Shown here in pieces: positions 19,079-28,039 of a stretch of DNA of 64,000 bases. The first letter of the stretch is position 1; every line of letters begins with the position of its first letter. Under the pieces are notes generated by a model that saw only the letters and a list, made by a program, of their open reading frames with translations, made no database searches and had not been told where the DNA came from. This DNA comes from Clostridiales bacterium (lineage in GTDB: Bacteria > Bacillota > Clostridia > TANB77 > CAG-508), in contig DXVF01000009.1 of NCBI GenBank assembly GCA_019417465.1, forward strand, positions 1 to 64,000. Direction: 5' to 3'. Made by a program: the position numbers and the translations under genes.

Positions 19079-19735
19079 CTAATTTTGTGCGGTTTTAATT
19101 TTTACATTTTGAAATAATTCGACTAATTTAAATTTAAATTGTATATCACTAGATCTATCATCATTTATAAGAATGTATTCTTCTTCAGTTGATAATGAAC
19201 CTTCCAGAGCTTTTTTAGATTCTTCTGGTACAACACCAGAAGTCATATCAACAAAACATAAAGGAGGAAACATTACACACCACCAATTTTGACCTTTAGC
19301 TTCGCCAATTTCTATTCTTAAGGCGTCATAACTTCCAGCAGGGAAAGATATGTCTCCATATTGTTTAGTAGGAAAATCAAAAATACCAATTTTTATATTA
19401 ACGTCATAATCATATCCGTTATCTAGTATGGTTTGCTTAGCTATTTTATAAAAATCGTCTTGATGATTTTTGGCTATTTCTATTGCTTCATCTTTGTTTT
19501 CTATATTTGAGCACAAATTATTCATATAAGATAATACATTATCACGAACTTTATATTTTAAAGATTGGTCACTTACAGTATCGCTATTTGCTATAACATG
19601 AAGTCTAAATACACTTTGAGATAAATCTTTTGATACTGTATTTGCATATGAAAATGCAGAGACTAAAGTGTATATAAAGAATAGAAAAATAACAATGATA
19701 ATATGTTTTATTATATTTTTTATATCTTTTTTCAT
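19079..19735 (-). CDS. spoIIR: Stage II sporulation protein R
   Basis: Secreted forespore signal that triggers SpoIIGA to activate sigma-E in the mother cell. The 218-residue protein has an N-terminal membrane/signal segment (residues ~9-31) and the SpoIIR motifs FRLHVIANSDTVSDQSLKYKVRD and GQNWWCVMFPPLCFVD. The SD is GGAGGA. In Clostridia it frequently neighbours murA, as here. A TGTCGAA match (Spo0A box core) lies at 19823-19829 in the divergent region; functional relevance is unknown. Confidence 0.95.
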   Translation of the reverse strand: MKKDIKNIIKHIIIVIFLFFIYTLVSAFSYANTVSKDLSQSVFRLHVIANSDTVSDQSLKYKVRDNVLSYMNNLCSNIENKDEAIEIAKNHQDDFYKIAKQTILDNGYDYDVNIKIGIFDFPTKQYGDISFPAGSYDALRIEIGEAKGQNWWCVMFPPLCFVDMTSGVVPEESKKALEGSLSTEEEYILINDDRSSDIQFKFKLVELFQNVKIKTAQN

Positions 19736-19858
19736 ATTAAATCCTCCAATTCAAAAAATATTATTTTAATAGAATTATTTACTAAATTAATAAAAATATA
19801 CATAAAAGGAAAAAATAATTGATGTCGAAATAACTCATACGATTTATTTGTAATATTA

Positions 19859-19894
19859 TTGACATATTAATGTAAAAATGGTAATATTTACCAT
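19859..19894 (+). promoter_or_regulatory. Promoter with overlapping operator-like inverted repeat
   Basis: TTGACA at 19859-19864 and TAATAT at 19882-19887 are 17 bases apart. A perfect inverted repeat ATGGTAA-TAT-TTACCAT (19878-19894) covers the -10 element and is placed like a repressor site. Confidence 0.6.
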
Positions 19895-19920
19895 ATAATA
19901 AAAGCTAGGAGGCTTAAAAT

Positions 19921-20412
19921 ATGGGGTATACAAACGATAACATTAAGAAAATTTGTAATTTTTATGTGAGTGATTGGCATTTAGCAGTAATGCTATTACC
20001 GTATATAAACAAAGAAATTAATGAAGGAGTTAAGATTACCACTATTTTTGAAAGAAACATGAAGGATAATATAGAAACATTAGTAGGAAAACTTAATTTA
20101 AAAAATGAAGATAGAATATTACAAATAAATTGGAATAATGAAAACAATAAAAATATTGAAAATTATATACAAGAGAATTTAGATGAAAAAAGACAAAATT
20201 TATTCATTATAAATGGTAATAAAGAGTACATAGAAAATACAAATGAGAAATTATTTAATTGTATTAAAGAAAAGGGTTTGCAAAGAAATTTTATTAAGAT
20301 TGTGGACTGTTATGAGGTAAGTAAAAATGAAGAAAAAATGTATAATATTATAAAAATGCATGATAGTATATTAAATACATCAGGAGAACATGAAATAGAA
20401 AAGATAGTTTAA
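19921..20412 (+). CDS. Hypothetical cytosolic protein
   Basis: I do not recognise this 163-residue protein. It begins MGYTNDNIKKICNFYVSDWHLAVMLLPY and appears to be an alpha/beta protein with a central FIINGNKEYIENT segment and the phrase KIVDCYEV. It has no signal peptide, membrane helix or metal motif. The SD is TAGGAGG, 9 bases before the ATG. It is expressed alone from a strong promoter with an operator-like repeat and ends before a long perfect hairpin. Confidence 0.75.
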   Translation: MGYTNDNIKKICNFYVSDWHLAVMLLPYINKEINEGVKITTIFERNMKDNIETLVGKLNLKNEDRILQINWNNENNKNIENYIQENLDEKRQNLFIINGNKEYIENTNEKLFNCIKEKGLQRNFIKIVDCYEVSKNEEKMYNIIKMHDSILNTSGEHEIEKIV

Positions 20413-20736
20413 AATAATAATTTATAGATAGAACAGTTTATTTTTGATATAGTAAAATATATTTATATAGACCAGTAAATATAATGAAATGGATATTTAC
20501 TGGTCTATATAAATTTTAAAAAATACTCTTAAAAGTTAACGTTTAATGGTCTTATCATTAAAAATAGAATAAAAAGCTAATATATTACATTTTCAATAGA
20601 ATTATTTAGAAAACAATTAGATAGTATCTTGCAATAGATATTATAAAAAATTATTTGACTTATAAACAATATTATTATAATATATAATAACATATTAGCC
20701 TATTTTATAATATAGCAATGTGAAAGGAGCATATAT
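20413..20736. other. Intergenic region with a perfect 22-bp hairpin
   Basis: The region holds the hairpin at 20461-20514 and presumably the promoter of the next gene: TTGACT near 20654 and TATAAT-like runs downstream. There is no coding frame. Confidence 0.5.
20461..20514. repeat. Perfect 22-bp inverted repeat
   Basis: Positions 20461-20482 are exactly complementary to 20493-20514, with a 10-base loop. The core is TAGACCAGTAAATAT. The T-run is weak, so it could be a terminator or another element. Confidence 0.7.
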
Positions 20737-21981
20737 ATGAATGAAGATTTTTTAAAAGCAAAAAAAATTTTAGAAAAATATAATCAAGAACATATTTTAA
20801 ATTTCTATGATAAGTTATCAGAAGAAGGACAAAATAAGTTAATTAGTCAAATTCTAAATATTGATTTTGAACAAATAAGTAAGTTATATGAAAATACTAA
20901 ACACGAAATTGAATTTGGAAATGCAAAAATTGAACCAATTAATTATTTAGAAAAAGATAAAATAAGTAAGGAAGATTTTGAAAAATTTGATAAGATAGGA
21001 ACTGATGTAATTAAGCAAGGAAAACTTGCTGTTGTTACTATGGCTGGTGGTCAAGGAACAAGACTTGGACATAAAGGTCCAAAAGGAACATATGATTTAG
21101 GTCTAGATTCACACAAATCTATATTCGAAATTTTATGTGATACTCTAAAAAAGGCTAAAGAGGATTATGGAACGTATGTACAATGGTATATAATGACAAG
21201 TGAAGAAAATAATAAACAAACAGTAGAATTTTTTGAAGAAAATAATTACTTTGGATATGATAAAGATAAAGTAATGTTTTTTAAACAAGGACAATTACCT
21301 ATGTGTGATACACAAGGAAAATTAATTATTGATGAAAAAGGACTTATTAAAGAAGCAGCAGATGGTCATGGAGGAGTTTTCGAATCTATGAGAAAAGATG
21401 CAGTTATAGATGATATGAAACAAAAAGGAATTGAATGGGCATTCATTGGAGGAGTAGATAATGTATTAGTAAAAATGGTAGATTCAGTACTAATAGGATT
21501 AGCGATTGCAAATAATGTTCCAGCGGCAGGTAAAAGTGTTGTTAAAGCAGGTCCAAAAGAAAGAGTAGGGGTTTTTTGTAAAAGAAATGGAAAACCAAGT
21601 GTAATTGAATATACTGAGATAACAGATGAAATGGCAGAGGCAAAAAATGAAAATGGTGAATTAATATATGGAGAATCACATATATTATGTAATTTGTTTA
21701 GTGTAAAAGCAATAGATGAAATTAGTAAAAATAAGTTACCTTATCATAGTGCTTTTAAAAAGGCTAAATATATTAATGAAAAAGGGGAATTAGTAGTTCC
21801 AGAAAAGCCAAACGCATATAAATTTGAAGCATTTTTATTTGACGCTTTTGAATCTCTAAGTGATATGGCAATTATGAGAGTAAAAAGAGAAGAAGAATTT
21901 GCACCTGTAAAAAATGCAGAAGGTGTAGATAGTCCTGATACAGCAAGAGAGTTATATAAAAATTTTCATAGAATTAAATAA
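20737..21981 (+). CDS. UDP-sugar pyrophosphorylase, UDPGP/UAP1-like family
   Basis: Nucleotidyltransferase that makes a UDP-sugar from UTP and a sugar-1-phosphate. The UTP-binding motif MAGGQGTRLGHKGPKGTYDLG sits at residues ~104-124, followed by PMCDTQGKLIIDEKG and GGVDNVLVKMVDSVLIG. These resemble the eukaryote-like UDP-N-acetylhexosamine pyrophosphorylase family rather than GalU or GlmU. The 414-residue length fits bacterial members. It is followed by phosphoglucomutase, suggesting supply of UDP-glucose or UDP-GlcNAc; the sugar specificity cannot be read from sequence. Confidence 0.88.
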   Translation: MNEDFLKAKKILEKYNQEHILNFYDKLSEEGQNKLISQILNIDFEQISKLYENTKHEIEFGNAKIEPINYLEKDKISKEDFEKFDKIGTDVIKQGKLAVVTMAGGQGTRLGHKGPKGTYDLGLDSHKSIFEILCDTLKKAKEDYGTYVQWYIMTSEENNKQTVEFFEENNYFGYDKDKVMFFKQGQLPMCDTQGKLIIDEKGLIKEAADGHGGVFESMRKDAVIDDMKQKGIEWAFIGGVDNVLVKMVDSVLIGLAIANNVPAAGKSVVKAGPKERVGVFCKRNGKPSVIEYTEITDEMAEAKNENGELIYGESHILCNLFSVKAIDEISKNKLPYHSAFKKAKYINEKGELVVPEKPNAYKFEAFLFDAFESLSDMAIMRVKREEEFAPVKNAEGVDSPDTARELYKNFHRIK

Positions 21982-21991
21982 TTGAAAATTT

Positions 21992-22034
21992 AAAATGCTT
22001 CTTAATATATTTGAGGAGCATTTTGTTTTTTTTT
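21992..22034 (+). terminator. Terminator between UDPGP gene and pgm
   Basis: AAAATGCTTCTT pairs with GAGGAGCATTTT (with G-U pairs), followed by a run of T. Confidence 0.75.
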
Positions 22035-22055
22035 AAAAGAAAGGTAGGAGATGAA

Positions 22056-23783
22056 ATGGAATATTTAAAAAAATATGAACAATGGTGTAATGGAGAGATT
22101 TTCGATAATGAAACAAAAAAAGAACTATTAGAAATTAAGGAAGATGAAAATGAAATAAAAGAGAGATTTTATAAAGATTTAGAATTTGGGACAGCAGGAT
22201 TAAGAGGAATAATTGGAGCAGGAACTAATCGTATGAACAAATATACTGTAACAAGGGCAACTCAAGGATTAGCAAATTATATTTTAAAACAAGGAGGAAA
22301 AGATAAAGGTGTAGCTATAGCATTTGACTCTAGAAGGATGTCACCAGAATTTAGTGAAGAAGCAGCATTATGTTTAAATGCTAATGGAATAAAAACATAT
22401 AGATTTGATACTCTAAGACCAACTCCAGAATTATCATTTGCAGTTAGAAAACTAGGTTGTATTGCAGGAATAGTAATTACTGCAAGTCATAATCCGCCAG
22501 AATATAATGGATATAAAGTTTATTGGGAAGATGGAGCTCAAATAGTTAGTCCAAAAGATAAAGAGATTATAGCAGAAGTTAATAATGTTAATGATTACAA
22601 GGAAATTAAAACTATATCAAAAGAAGAAGCAATTACAAAAGGTTTATACAATATTGTAGGAAAAGAAATTGATGATGCATATATAAATGAATTGAAAAGG
22701 TTAGTATTAAATAAAGATATTATTACAAAAGTTCAGAAAGATTTGAAAATTGTATATACTCCTTTACATGGAACAGGAAATTTACCAGTTAGGAGAATAC
22801 TTAAAGAATTAGGATTTGAAAATGTATATGTAGTTCCAGAACAAGAGTTACCAGATGGTGATTTTCCAACAATAAGTTATCCAAATCCAGAAGATGCAAA
22901 AGCTTTTGAACTTGCATTAGCTTTAGGGAAAAAAATAGATGCAGATGTTATTCTTGCTACAGACCCAGATGCAGATAGATTAGGTGTTTATGCGAAAGAC
23001 TCTAAAACAGGAGAGTATAAGAGCTTTACTGGAAATATGTCAGGACTTCTAATAGCAGAATATGAATTATCTCAAAAAAGGGAAAAGGAAATACTACCAA
23101 ATAATGGTGTACTTATAAAAACAATTGTATCTTCTAACATGGCAGATGCAATTGCGAGAGAATATAATATTAAACTAATAGAAGTATTAACTGGATTTAA
23201 GTATATTGGAGAGCAAATAAAATTATTTGAACAAAATCATAATTATGAATATTTATTTGGTTTTGAAGAAAGCTATGGATGTTTAATTGGAACACATGCA
23301 AGGGATAAAGATGCTATAGTTGCGGTAATGGCTCTTTGTGAAGCAGCAGCATATTACAAATCAAAGGGAATTACCTTGTGGGATCAAATGATTAATATAT
23401 ATGAAAAATATGGATATTATAAAGAAGGATTAGTATCAATTACAATGAAGGGAATTGAAGGAGCAGAAAAGATCAAAGCGATGCTAGAAGATTTTAGAAA
23501 TAATCCTTTAAAAGAAATATCAGGATATAAAGTAGAATCTATGAGAGATTATAGCACAGGAAAGATATTTAATTACATAGATGGAAAAGAATATAATACC
23601 AATTTACCAATATCAAATGTCATTTATTATGATTTAGAAGATTCAGCATGGTGCTGTGTTAGACCATCAGGAACAGAACCAAAAATAAAGTTCTATGTTG
23701 GAGTTAAAGGAATTTCTATGAAGGATGCAGAATTAAAATTACAAAAATTAAAAGAAGAAATTAATAATTTAGTAAATAAATAA
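22056..23783 (+). CDS. Phospho-sugar mutase (alpha-phosphoglucomutase type)
   Basis: Alpha-D-phosphohexomutase interconverting glucose-1-phosphate and glucose-6-phosphate or mannose phosphates. The 575-residue protein shows ASHNPPEYNGYK with the catalytic phosphoserine, the metal-binding loop DPDADRLG, sugar-binding GFEESYG, and phosphate-binding RPSGTEPK, all in order. The ATG at 22056 follows AGGTAGGAG; the longer frame from 22011 runs into the terminator, so it is rejected. It probably works with the upstream UDP-sugar pyrophosphorylase. Confidence 0.94.
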   Translation: MEYLKKYEQWCNGEIFDNETKKELLEIKEDENEIKERFYKDLEFGTAGLRGIIGAGTNRMNKYTVTRATQGLANYILKQGGKDKGVAIAFDSRRMSPEFSEEAALCLNANGIKTYRFDTLRPTPELSFAVRKLGCIAGIVITASHNPPEYNGYKVYWEDGAQIVSPKDKEIIAEVNNVNDYKEIKTISKEEAITKGLYNIVGKEIDDAYINELKRLVLNKDIITKVQKDLKIVYTPLHGTGNLPVRRILKELGFENVYVVPEQELPDGDFPTISYPNPEDAKAFELALALGKKIDADVILATDPDADRLGVYAKDSKTGEYKSFTGNMSGLLIAEYELSQKREKEILPNNGVLIKTIVSSNMADAIAREYNIKLIEVLTGFKYIGEQIKLFEQNHNYEYLFGFEESYGCLIGTHARDKDAIVAVMALCEAAAYYKSKGITLWDQMINIYEKYGYYKEGLVSITMKGIEGAEKIKAMLEDFRNNPLKEISGYKVESMRDYSTGKIFNYIDGKEYNTNLPISNVIYYDLEDSAWCCVRPSGTEPKIKFYVGVKGISMKDAELKLQKLKEEINNLVNK

Positions 23784-23799
23784 AGTATCAAAATAAGTA

Positions 23800-23838
23800 A
23801 ATACCCATATAATACTATTAGGTGATTATATGGGTATT
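23800..23838 (+). terminator. Hairpin whose 3' arm contains the next start codon
   Basis: AATACCCATATAA (23800-23812) is fully complementary to TTATATGGGTATT (23826-23838), followed by TTT. The SD-like AGGTGA lies in the loop and the ATG (23830-23832) is in the 3' arm, so the structure could both end pgm transcription and mask the downstream start. Confidence 0.75.
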
Positions 23839-25104
23839 TTTAAAGAAGGGGACATAGGTCCAAATGTTGAGTTAATTCAAAGTACACTAAAAAAGTTAGG
23901 ATTTTACAATGGAAAAGTGGATGGTATTTTCGGAGCGCAAACCAAGGATGCTGTAATTAGATTTCAAAAAGAATATAATTTAAGACAGAATGGGATAATT
24001 GGTGTAGACACATGGAATGCATTATTTCCATATATAAATGGATATACTTATTATGTTGTAAAATCTGGAGATACATTATATAGCATAGCTAAAAAGTTCA
24101 ATACAAATATAAATTTTTTATTTGTTGCAAATCCAAGAATTGAAGTTAACAATTTGCAAATAGGAGAAGTAATAATAGTACCTTTTGGGAATGTTGTTCC
24201 AACAGATATAAGTTATACATATAAAGTGTTAGATATAAATATATTAGCTTTAAGAACAATATACCCATTTTTAAAGTTTGAAAATATTGGAAATAGTGTG
24301 CTAGGAAAGCCAATTCCTTATATAAGAATAGGAAGAGGTCAAAAACAGGTTTTATATAATGCATCCATTCATGCTAACGAGTGGATAACTTCGGTATTAG
24401 TAATGAAATTTGTGGAAAATTTTTGTAAAGCCTATGTGATGGATAGATATATCTTTGGCTATAGAGCAAGAAAATTATTTGAAGAATGTTCGCTATATAT
24501 AGTTCCAATGATGAATCCTGATGGGGTTGATATTGTAACAGGATATGTTGAACCAGGTAATGAAATTTATGAAGTAGCTAAGAGAATTGCAGATAGGTAT
24601 CCAGAAATTCCTTTTCCTAGTGGATGGAAAGCTAATATAAAAGGTGTGGATTTAAATTTACAGTTTCCTGCAGAATGGGAACAGGCTAGAGAAATAAAGT
24701 ATTCTGAAGGATTCAGAACTCCAGCACCTCGTGATTATGTAGGAATAGCACCATTGACACAACCAGAGGCATTGGGTTTATATAATTTTACGAACATTAA
24801 TAATTTTAGACTAACAATTTCTTATCATACACAAGGTAGAGTAATATATTGGAGGTTTTTGGACTATTTGCCAGAAAATTCATTAGAAATAGCTAGAGAG
24901 TTTTCTAGAGTATCTGGATATGCTTTAGAAGAAACTCCATATCGTTCATCTTTTGCAGGGTATAGAGATTGGTTTATACAAGATTTCAATAGACCTGGAT
25001 ATACTGTTGAAGCAGGAGAAGGAGTAAGCCCACTTCCAATTTCTCAATTTGATACAATATATGCAGATAATGAAGGAATATTAGTTTTAGGAATGGTGCT
25101 CTAA
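23830..25104 (+). CDS. Peptidoglycan-binding/LysM/M14 zinc carboxypeptidase (gamma-D-glutamyl-DAP endopeptidase type)
   Basis: A 424-residue cell-wall peptidase. It has an N-terminal peptidoglycan-binding domain (GDIGPNVELIQSTLKKLGFY, residues ~7-26), one LysM (YYVVKSGDTLYSIAKKFN, ~74-91), then an M14 carboxypeptidase domain. Zinc ligands are in HANEW and SYHTQG, and the catalytic Glu in TVEAGEG. The family cleaves the gamma-D-Glu-DAP bond of the stem peptide and includes spore-associated enzymes such as B. sphaericus endopeptidase I. There is no signal peptide, as in that family. Confidence 0.92.
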   Translation: MGIFKEGDIGPNVELIQSTLKKLGFYNGKVDGIFGAQTKDAVIRFQKEYNLRQNGIIGVDTWNALFPYINGYTYYVVKSGDTLYSIAKKFNTNINFLFVANPRIEVNNLQIGEVIIVPFGNVVPTDISYTYKVLDINILALRTIYPFLKFENIGNSVLGKPIPYIRIGRGQKQVLYNASIHANEWITSVLVMKFVENFCKAYVMDRYIFGYRARKLFEECSLYIVPMMNPDGVDIVTGYVEPGNEIYEVAKRIADRYPEIPFPSGWKANIKGVDLNLQFPAEWEQAREIKYSEGFRTPAPRDYVGIAPLTQPEALGLYNFTNINNFRLTISYHTQGRVIYWRFLDYLPENSLEIAREFSRVSGYALEETPYRSSFAGYRDWFIQDFNRPGYTVEAGEGVSPLPISQFDTIYADNEGILVLGMVL

Positions 25105-25410
25105 AAGATTTTTGTAATATAAGAAGTTACAGCTATAATATTAAAATTTTAAATTTGCTATTTAAGGAATATAACTTATAGATGTTAAGGTAATAAATTT
25201 AAATTTCTTAAATAATGCAAATTTTTAATATTATAGCTAGTTGTATATTATTGCAAAATAATATCATAAGAGCTAAATTATAAAGTATCATTTTATGAAT
25301 TTTAATAATTAGTATTGTATTCATAAAAATAATATGGAAATAATATAAGTATGGTAAAATTATATCATGAGTGATATAATGAGCGTAATAAAATTAGAAA
25401 GGAGATTATT
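25105..25410. other. Intergenic region with a long imperfect palindrome
   Basis: It holds the palindrome at 25131-25238 and promoter-like sequence before the M18 gene (TATCAT/TATAAT runs near 25361-25380). I see no coding frame. Confidence 0.5.
25131..25238. repeat. 108-bp imperfect palindrome
   Basis: AGCTATAATATTAAAA, AATTTGC and TATTTAAG on the left recur in complementary order on the right (ending ATAATATTATAGCT-like at 25238) with small bulges. It could be an RNA hairpin, a MITE-like remnant or a terminator. Confidence 0.65.
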
Positions 25411-26826
25411 ATGGAAGAGATAAAAACAGAAGGAAAAATATTACAAGACAGATTATTTAACAGAAAGGAAAATGGTTGGAAAGGTATAACAGAAGATAGA
25501 AAAAGAGATATATTTGATTATTGTGATAAATATATTAGCTTTTTAAATAATGGAAAAACAGAAAGAGAGATTGTAGTACAAGCAAAAAAAATTGCAGATA
25601 GTAATGGTTTTAAGGATATAAACGAATATGAAGTATTGAAACCAGGAGATAAAGTTTATTATATTAATCGTGAAAAAAGTATGTATCTTGCTGTGATAGG
25701 TGAAGAAAATATAGAAAATGGAATGAATATTATAGGAGCACATGGAGATTCTCCAAGATTAGATTTAAAGCCAAATCCTTTATATGAAGATACAGGTTTT
25801 GCATATTTTAAAACACATTATTATGGAGGAATAAAAAAATATCAATGGACAACTATTCCACTTGCAATTCATGGAGTAATTGTTAAAGCAAATGGGGAAA
25901 AAATTAATATATGTATTGGTGAAGATGAAGAAGATCCTATTTTCACAATTACAGATTTATTACCACATCTTGCACAAGAACAAATGGAAAAAAAGCTAAA
26001 AGAAGGAATCAAAGGTGAAGATTTAAATCTTTTAATAGGAAGTATACCTTTTGATTCAGAAGATGTTACTGAAAAAGTAAAACTAAATATATTAAACATA
26101 TTAAATGAAAAATATGGAATAACAGAAGTTGACTTTTTGAGTTCTGAAATAGAATTAGTACCAGCTTTTAAAGCAAGAAATATGGGATTTGATAGGAGCT
26201 TAGTTGCAGCTTATGGTCAAGATGATAAAATATGTGTATTTACATCTTTAACAGCATTAATGGAAGTAAAAAGAACAAAAAAGACTGCAGTTTGTATTAT
26301 ATCTGATAAAGAAGAAATAGGCAGTATGGGAAATACAGGAATGGAATCACATGTATTTGATACATTTATTTCAGAAATACTAAATAAATTAAATTGTAAT
26401 AGACCAAATTTATTAGAAAAAGTATTTTGTAATTCTAAGATGTTATCTGCAGATGTTGATGCTGGACTAGATCCTATATATATATCTGTATCTGAAAAAA
26501 ATAATGCTTCTTTTTTGGGTAAAGGAATAGGAATTAGTAAATATACAGGTTCTAGAGGAAAATCTGGAGGTTCTGATGCAAACGCAGAATTTGTAGCATA
26601 TGTTAGAAATGTATTCGAAAAAAATGATATTAGATATCAAATAGCTGAACTTGGTAGAGTAGATGTAGGCGGAGGAGGAACCATTGCATATATTTTAGCA
26701 AATAAAGGAATCGATGTAATTGATTGTGGTGTTCCAGTTTTATCTATGCATGCACCATATGAAGTAACGAGTAAATTTGATATATATGAAGCTTTTAGAG
26801 GATATAAAGCTTTTTGGAATGAATAA
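25411..26826 (+). CDS. apeB: M18 family aminopeptidase
   Basis: Dinuclear zinc aminopeptidase, usually removing N-terminal Asp/Glu or other residues. The 471-residue protein has GAHGDSPRLDLKPNP, SDKEEIGSMGNTG, LSADVDAGLDP and VDVGGGGT, and ends with PVLSMHAPYEVTSKFD, matching the M18 metal ligands and catalytic Glu. The SD is AAAGGAG. It forms its own transcription unit. Confidence 0.94.
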   Translation: MEEIKTEGKILQDRLFNRKENGWKGITEDRKRDIFDYCDKYISFLNNGKTEREIVVQAKKIADSNGFKDINEYEVLKPGDKVYYINREKSMYLAVIGEENIENGMNIIGAHGDSPRLDLKPNPLYEDTGFAYFKTHYYGGIKKYQWTTIPLAIHGVIVKANGEKINICIGEDEEDPIFTITDLLPHLAQEQMEKKLKEGIKGEDLNLLIGSIPFDSEDVTEKVKLNILNILNEKYGITEVDFLSSEIELVPAFKARNMGFDRSLVAAYGQDDKICVFTSLTALMEVKRTKKTAVCIISDKEEIGSMGNTGMESHVFDTFISEILNKLNCNRPNLLEKVFCNSKMLSADVDAGLDPIYISVSEKNNASFLGKGIGISKYTGSRGKSGGSDANAEFVAYVRNVFEKNDIRYQIAELGRVDVGGGGTIAYILANKGIDVIDCGVPVLSMHAPYEVTSKFDIYEAFRGYKAFWNE

Positions 26827-26918
26827 AGAATAATTAAAATTAATTATATAGAATATTAATCTGTTTTATACAATAGAAATATTCTTTAGTTAGATTTTAT
26901 TTTATGCTAAAAATATTA

Positions 26919-26957
26919 TAAAAATCATAACCATCAGTAAAACTGGTGGTTATGATT
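26919..26957 (-). terminator. Terminator overlapping the toxin gene end
   Basis: AATCATAACCA (26923-26933) pairs with TGGTTATGATT (26947-26957). Read on the minus strand, it is followed by T-rich sequence. It overlaps the stop of the toxin gene. Confidence 0.75.
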
Positions 26958-27213
26958 CATAGTGACCTTTACATTGTATAATCTCTATTTGTTCATTATT
27001 AACCTTATAGACTAATCTATTTACGTCGTCAATTCTTCTACTCCAATAGCCACTTAAGTTTTCTTTTAGGGGTTCTGGCTTTCCGATACCTATAAAGTTA
27101 TTCCTTTGAATATCTGCTAATAAAAGGTTTATTCTTTTTAGTGTTTTCTTATCTTGGGATTGCCAATAACAGTATTCCTCCCATGCTCTAGTTGTAAAAG
27201 ATATATTACTCAT
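26950..27213 (-). CDS. yoeB: YoeB-type ribosome-dependent mRNA interferase toxin
   Basis: RelE-fold toxin that cleaves mRNA in the ribosomal A site. The 87-residue protein carries the Txe/YoeB signature: FTTRAWEEYCYWQSQDKKTLKRIN, GKPEPLKENLSGYWSRRID, VNRLVYKV and the C-terminal CKGHY containing the catalytic His/Tyr. The gene overlaps its antitoxin by 8 bases. Confidence 0.93.
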   Translation of the reverse strand: MSNISFTTRAWEEYCYWQSQDKKTLKRINLLLADIQRNNFIGIGKPEPLKENLSGYWSRRIDDVNRLVYKVNNEQIEIIQCKGHYES

Positions 27214-27478
27214 TTTCCATCGCCTCTAATTCTTCCATAGTTTTTACTACTACTTTACCCTCTTCTAATTCTTTGATTGATTTAGATAATGCCTTCATAT
27301 TACTTTCAGAATAAAAGGGATCAATAGAAACATCAAAAGGTATTCTTTTTTCACGAATCATTTTTTTAGCGAATATATTAAATGCTGTAGACATTGTTAT
27401 TCCTAGTTCATTACAAATTTGTTCCATTTGTTTTTTTGTTGTTTCATCTATTCTAAAATTAATTAATGTTTGTGCCAT
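27206..27478 (-). CDS. RelB/DinJ-family antitoxin
   Basis: A 90-residue antitoxin with an N-terminal ribbon-helix-helix (TLINFRIDETTKKQMEQICNE followed by LGITMSTAFNIFAKKMI), typical of RelB/DinJ. The C-terminal acidic tail would wrap the YoeB-type toxin. Its strong promoter carries an inverted repeat, so conditional autoregulation is likely. The RelB-YoeB pairing is a mix-and-match but common. Confidence 0.93.
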   Translation of the reverse strand: MAQTLINFRIDETTKKQMEQICNELGITMSTAFNIFAKKMIREKRIPFDVSIDPFYSESNMKALSKSIKELEEGKVVVKTMEELEAMENE

Positions 27479-27501
27479 AATATCACCTCTTTCTATAATA
27501 A

Positions 27502-27559
27502 ATTATAACATAATATAAATACAGTGTCAATACAATATATTTATTATGTATATTGTATT
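27502..27559 (-). promoter_or_regulatory. Toxin-antitoxin promoter with operator palindrome
   Basis: On the minus strand, TTGACA (27530-27525) and TATAAT (27507-27502) are 17 bases apart, a perfect consensus. An inverted repeat AATACAATATA/TATATTGTATT (27529-27559) lies just upstream, touching the -35, suited to antitoxin binding. Confidence 0.75.
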
Positions 27560-27757
27560 ATTATATTCAGACAATCTGATATTATTCTAATTATACAAGT
27601 GAAAATGTCAACAAATTTCAATATTTTTATTACTGCAACACAACATATAATATGTTAAGTCTTGATAAGCTATATTTTTCCTTTTTAATGTAACACAATA
27701 TTTTGAAGTACAATGACCGTAAGATATGCGTTGCAGTAAAATTGCAGTAAATACAAA
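27560..27757. other. Non-coding stretch with inverted GTTGCAGTAA motifs
   Basis: TTACTGCAAC (27630-27639) and its complement GTTGCAGTAA (27730-27739) face each other, with another TTGCAGTAA at 27742. Because it lies beside a tRNA gene it may be a relic of an integrated element, but no integrase frame is seen. Confidence 0.35.
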
Positions 27758-27811
27758 TAAAAAAAGCCATAGACACTATTGATATCTCAATAATTTCTAT
27801 GGCTTTTTTAT
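27758..27811. terminator. Bidirectional terminator downstream of tRNA-Arg
   Basis: AAAAAGCCATAGA (27761-27773) pairs with TCTATGGCTTTTT (27796-27808). Confidence 0.8.
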
Positions 27812-27812
27812 A

Positions 27813-27889
<77 letters not shown>

Positions 27890-27983
27890 ATAACATAGAT
27901 TATAATAGCATATTTAGAATATATTGTCAAGGAAAAAATAAAAATTAATATAAAGTATAAATAGTAAAATTAATATAAAGTAT

Positions 27984-28008
27984 AAAAAATACCTATTGGG
28001 TATTTTTT
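27984..28008 (-). terminator. Terminator after yhbY
   Basis: AAAAAATACC pairs with GGGTATTTTTT over a 4-base loop. Two near-identical copies of AATTAATATAAAGTATAAA lie just before it (27941-27985). Confidence 0.7.
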
Positions 28009-28039
28009 ATATTTAGCAATTATAAGGTTTAGATTTTAA

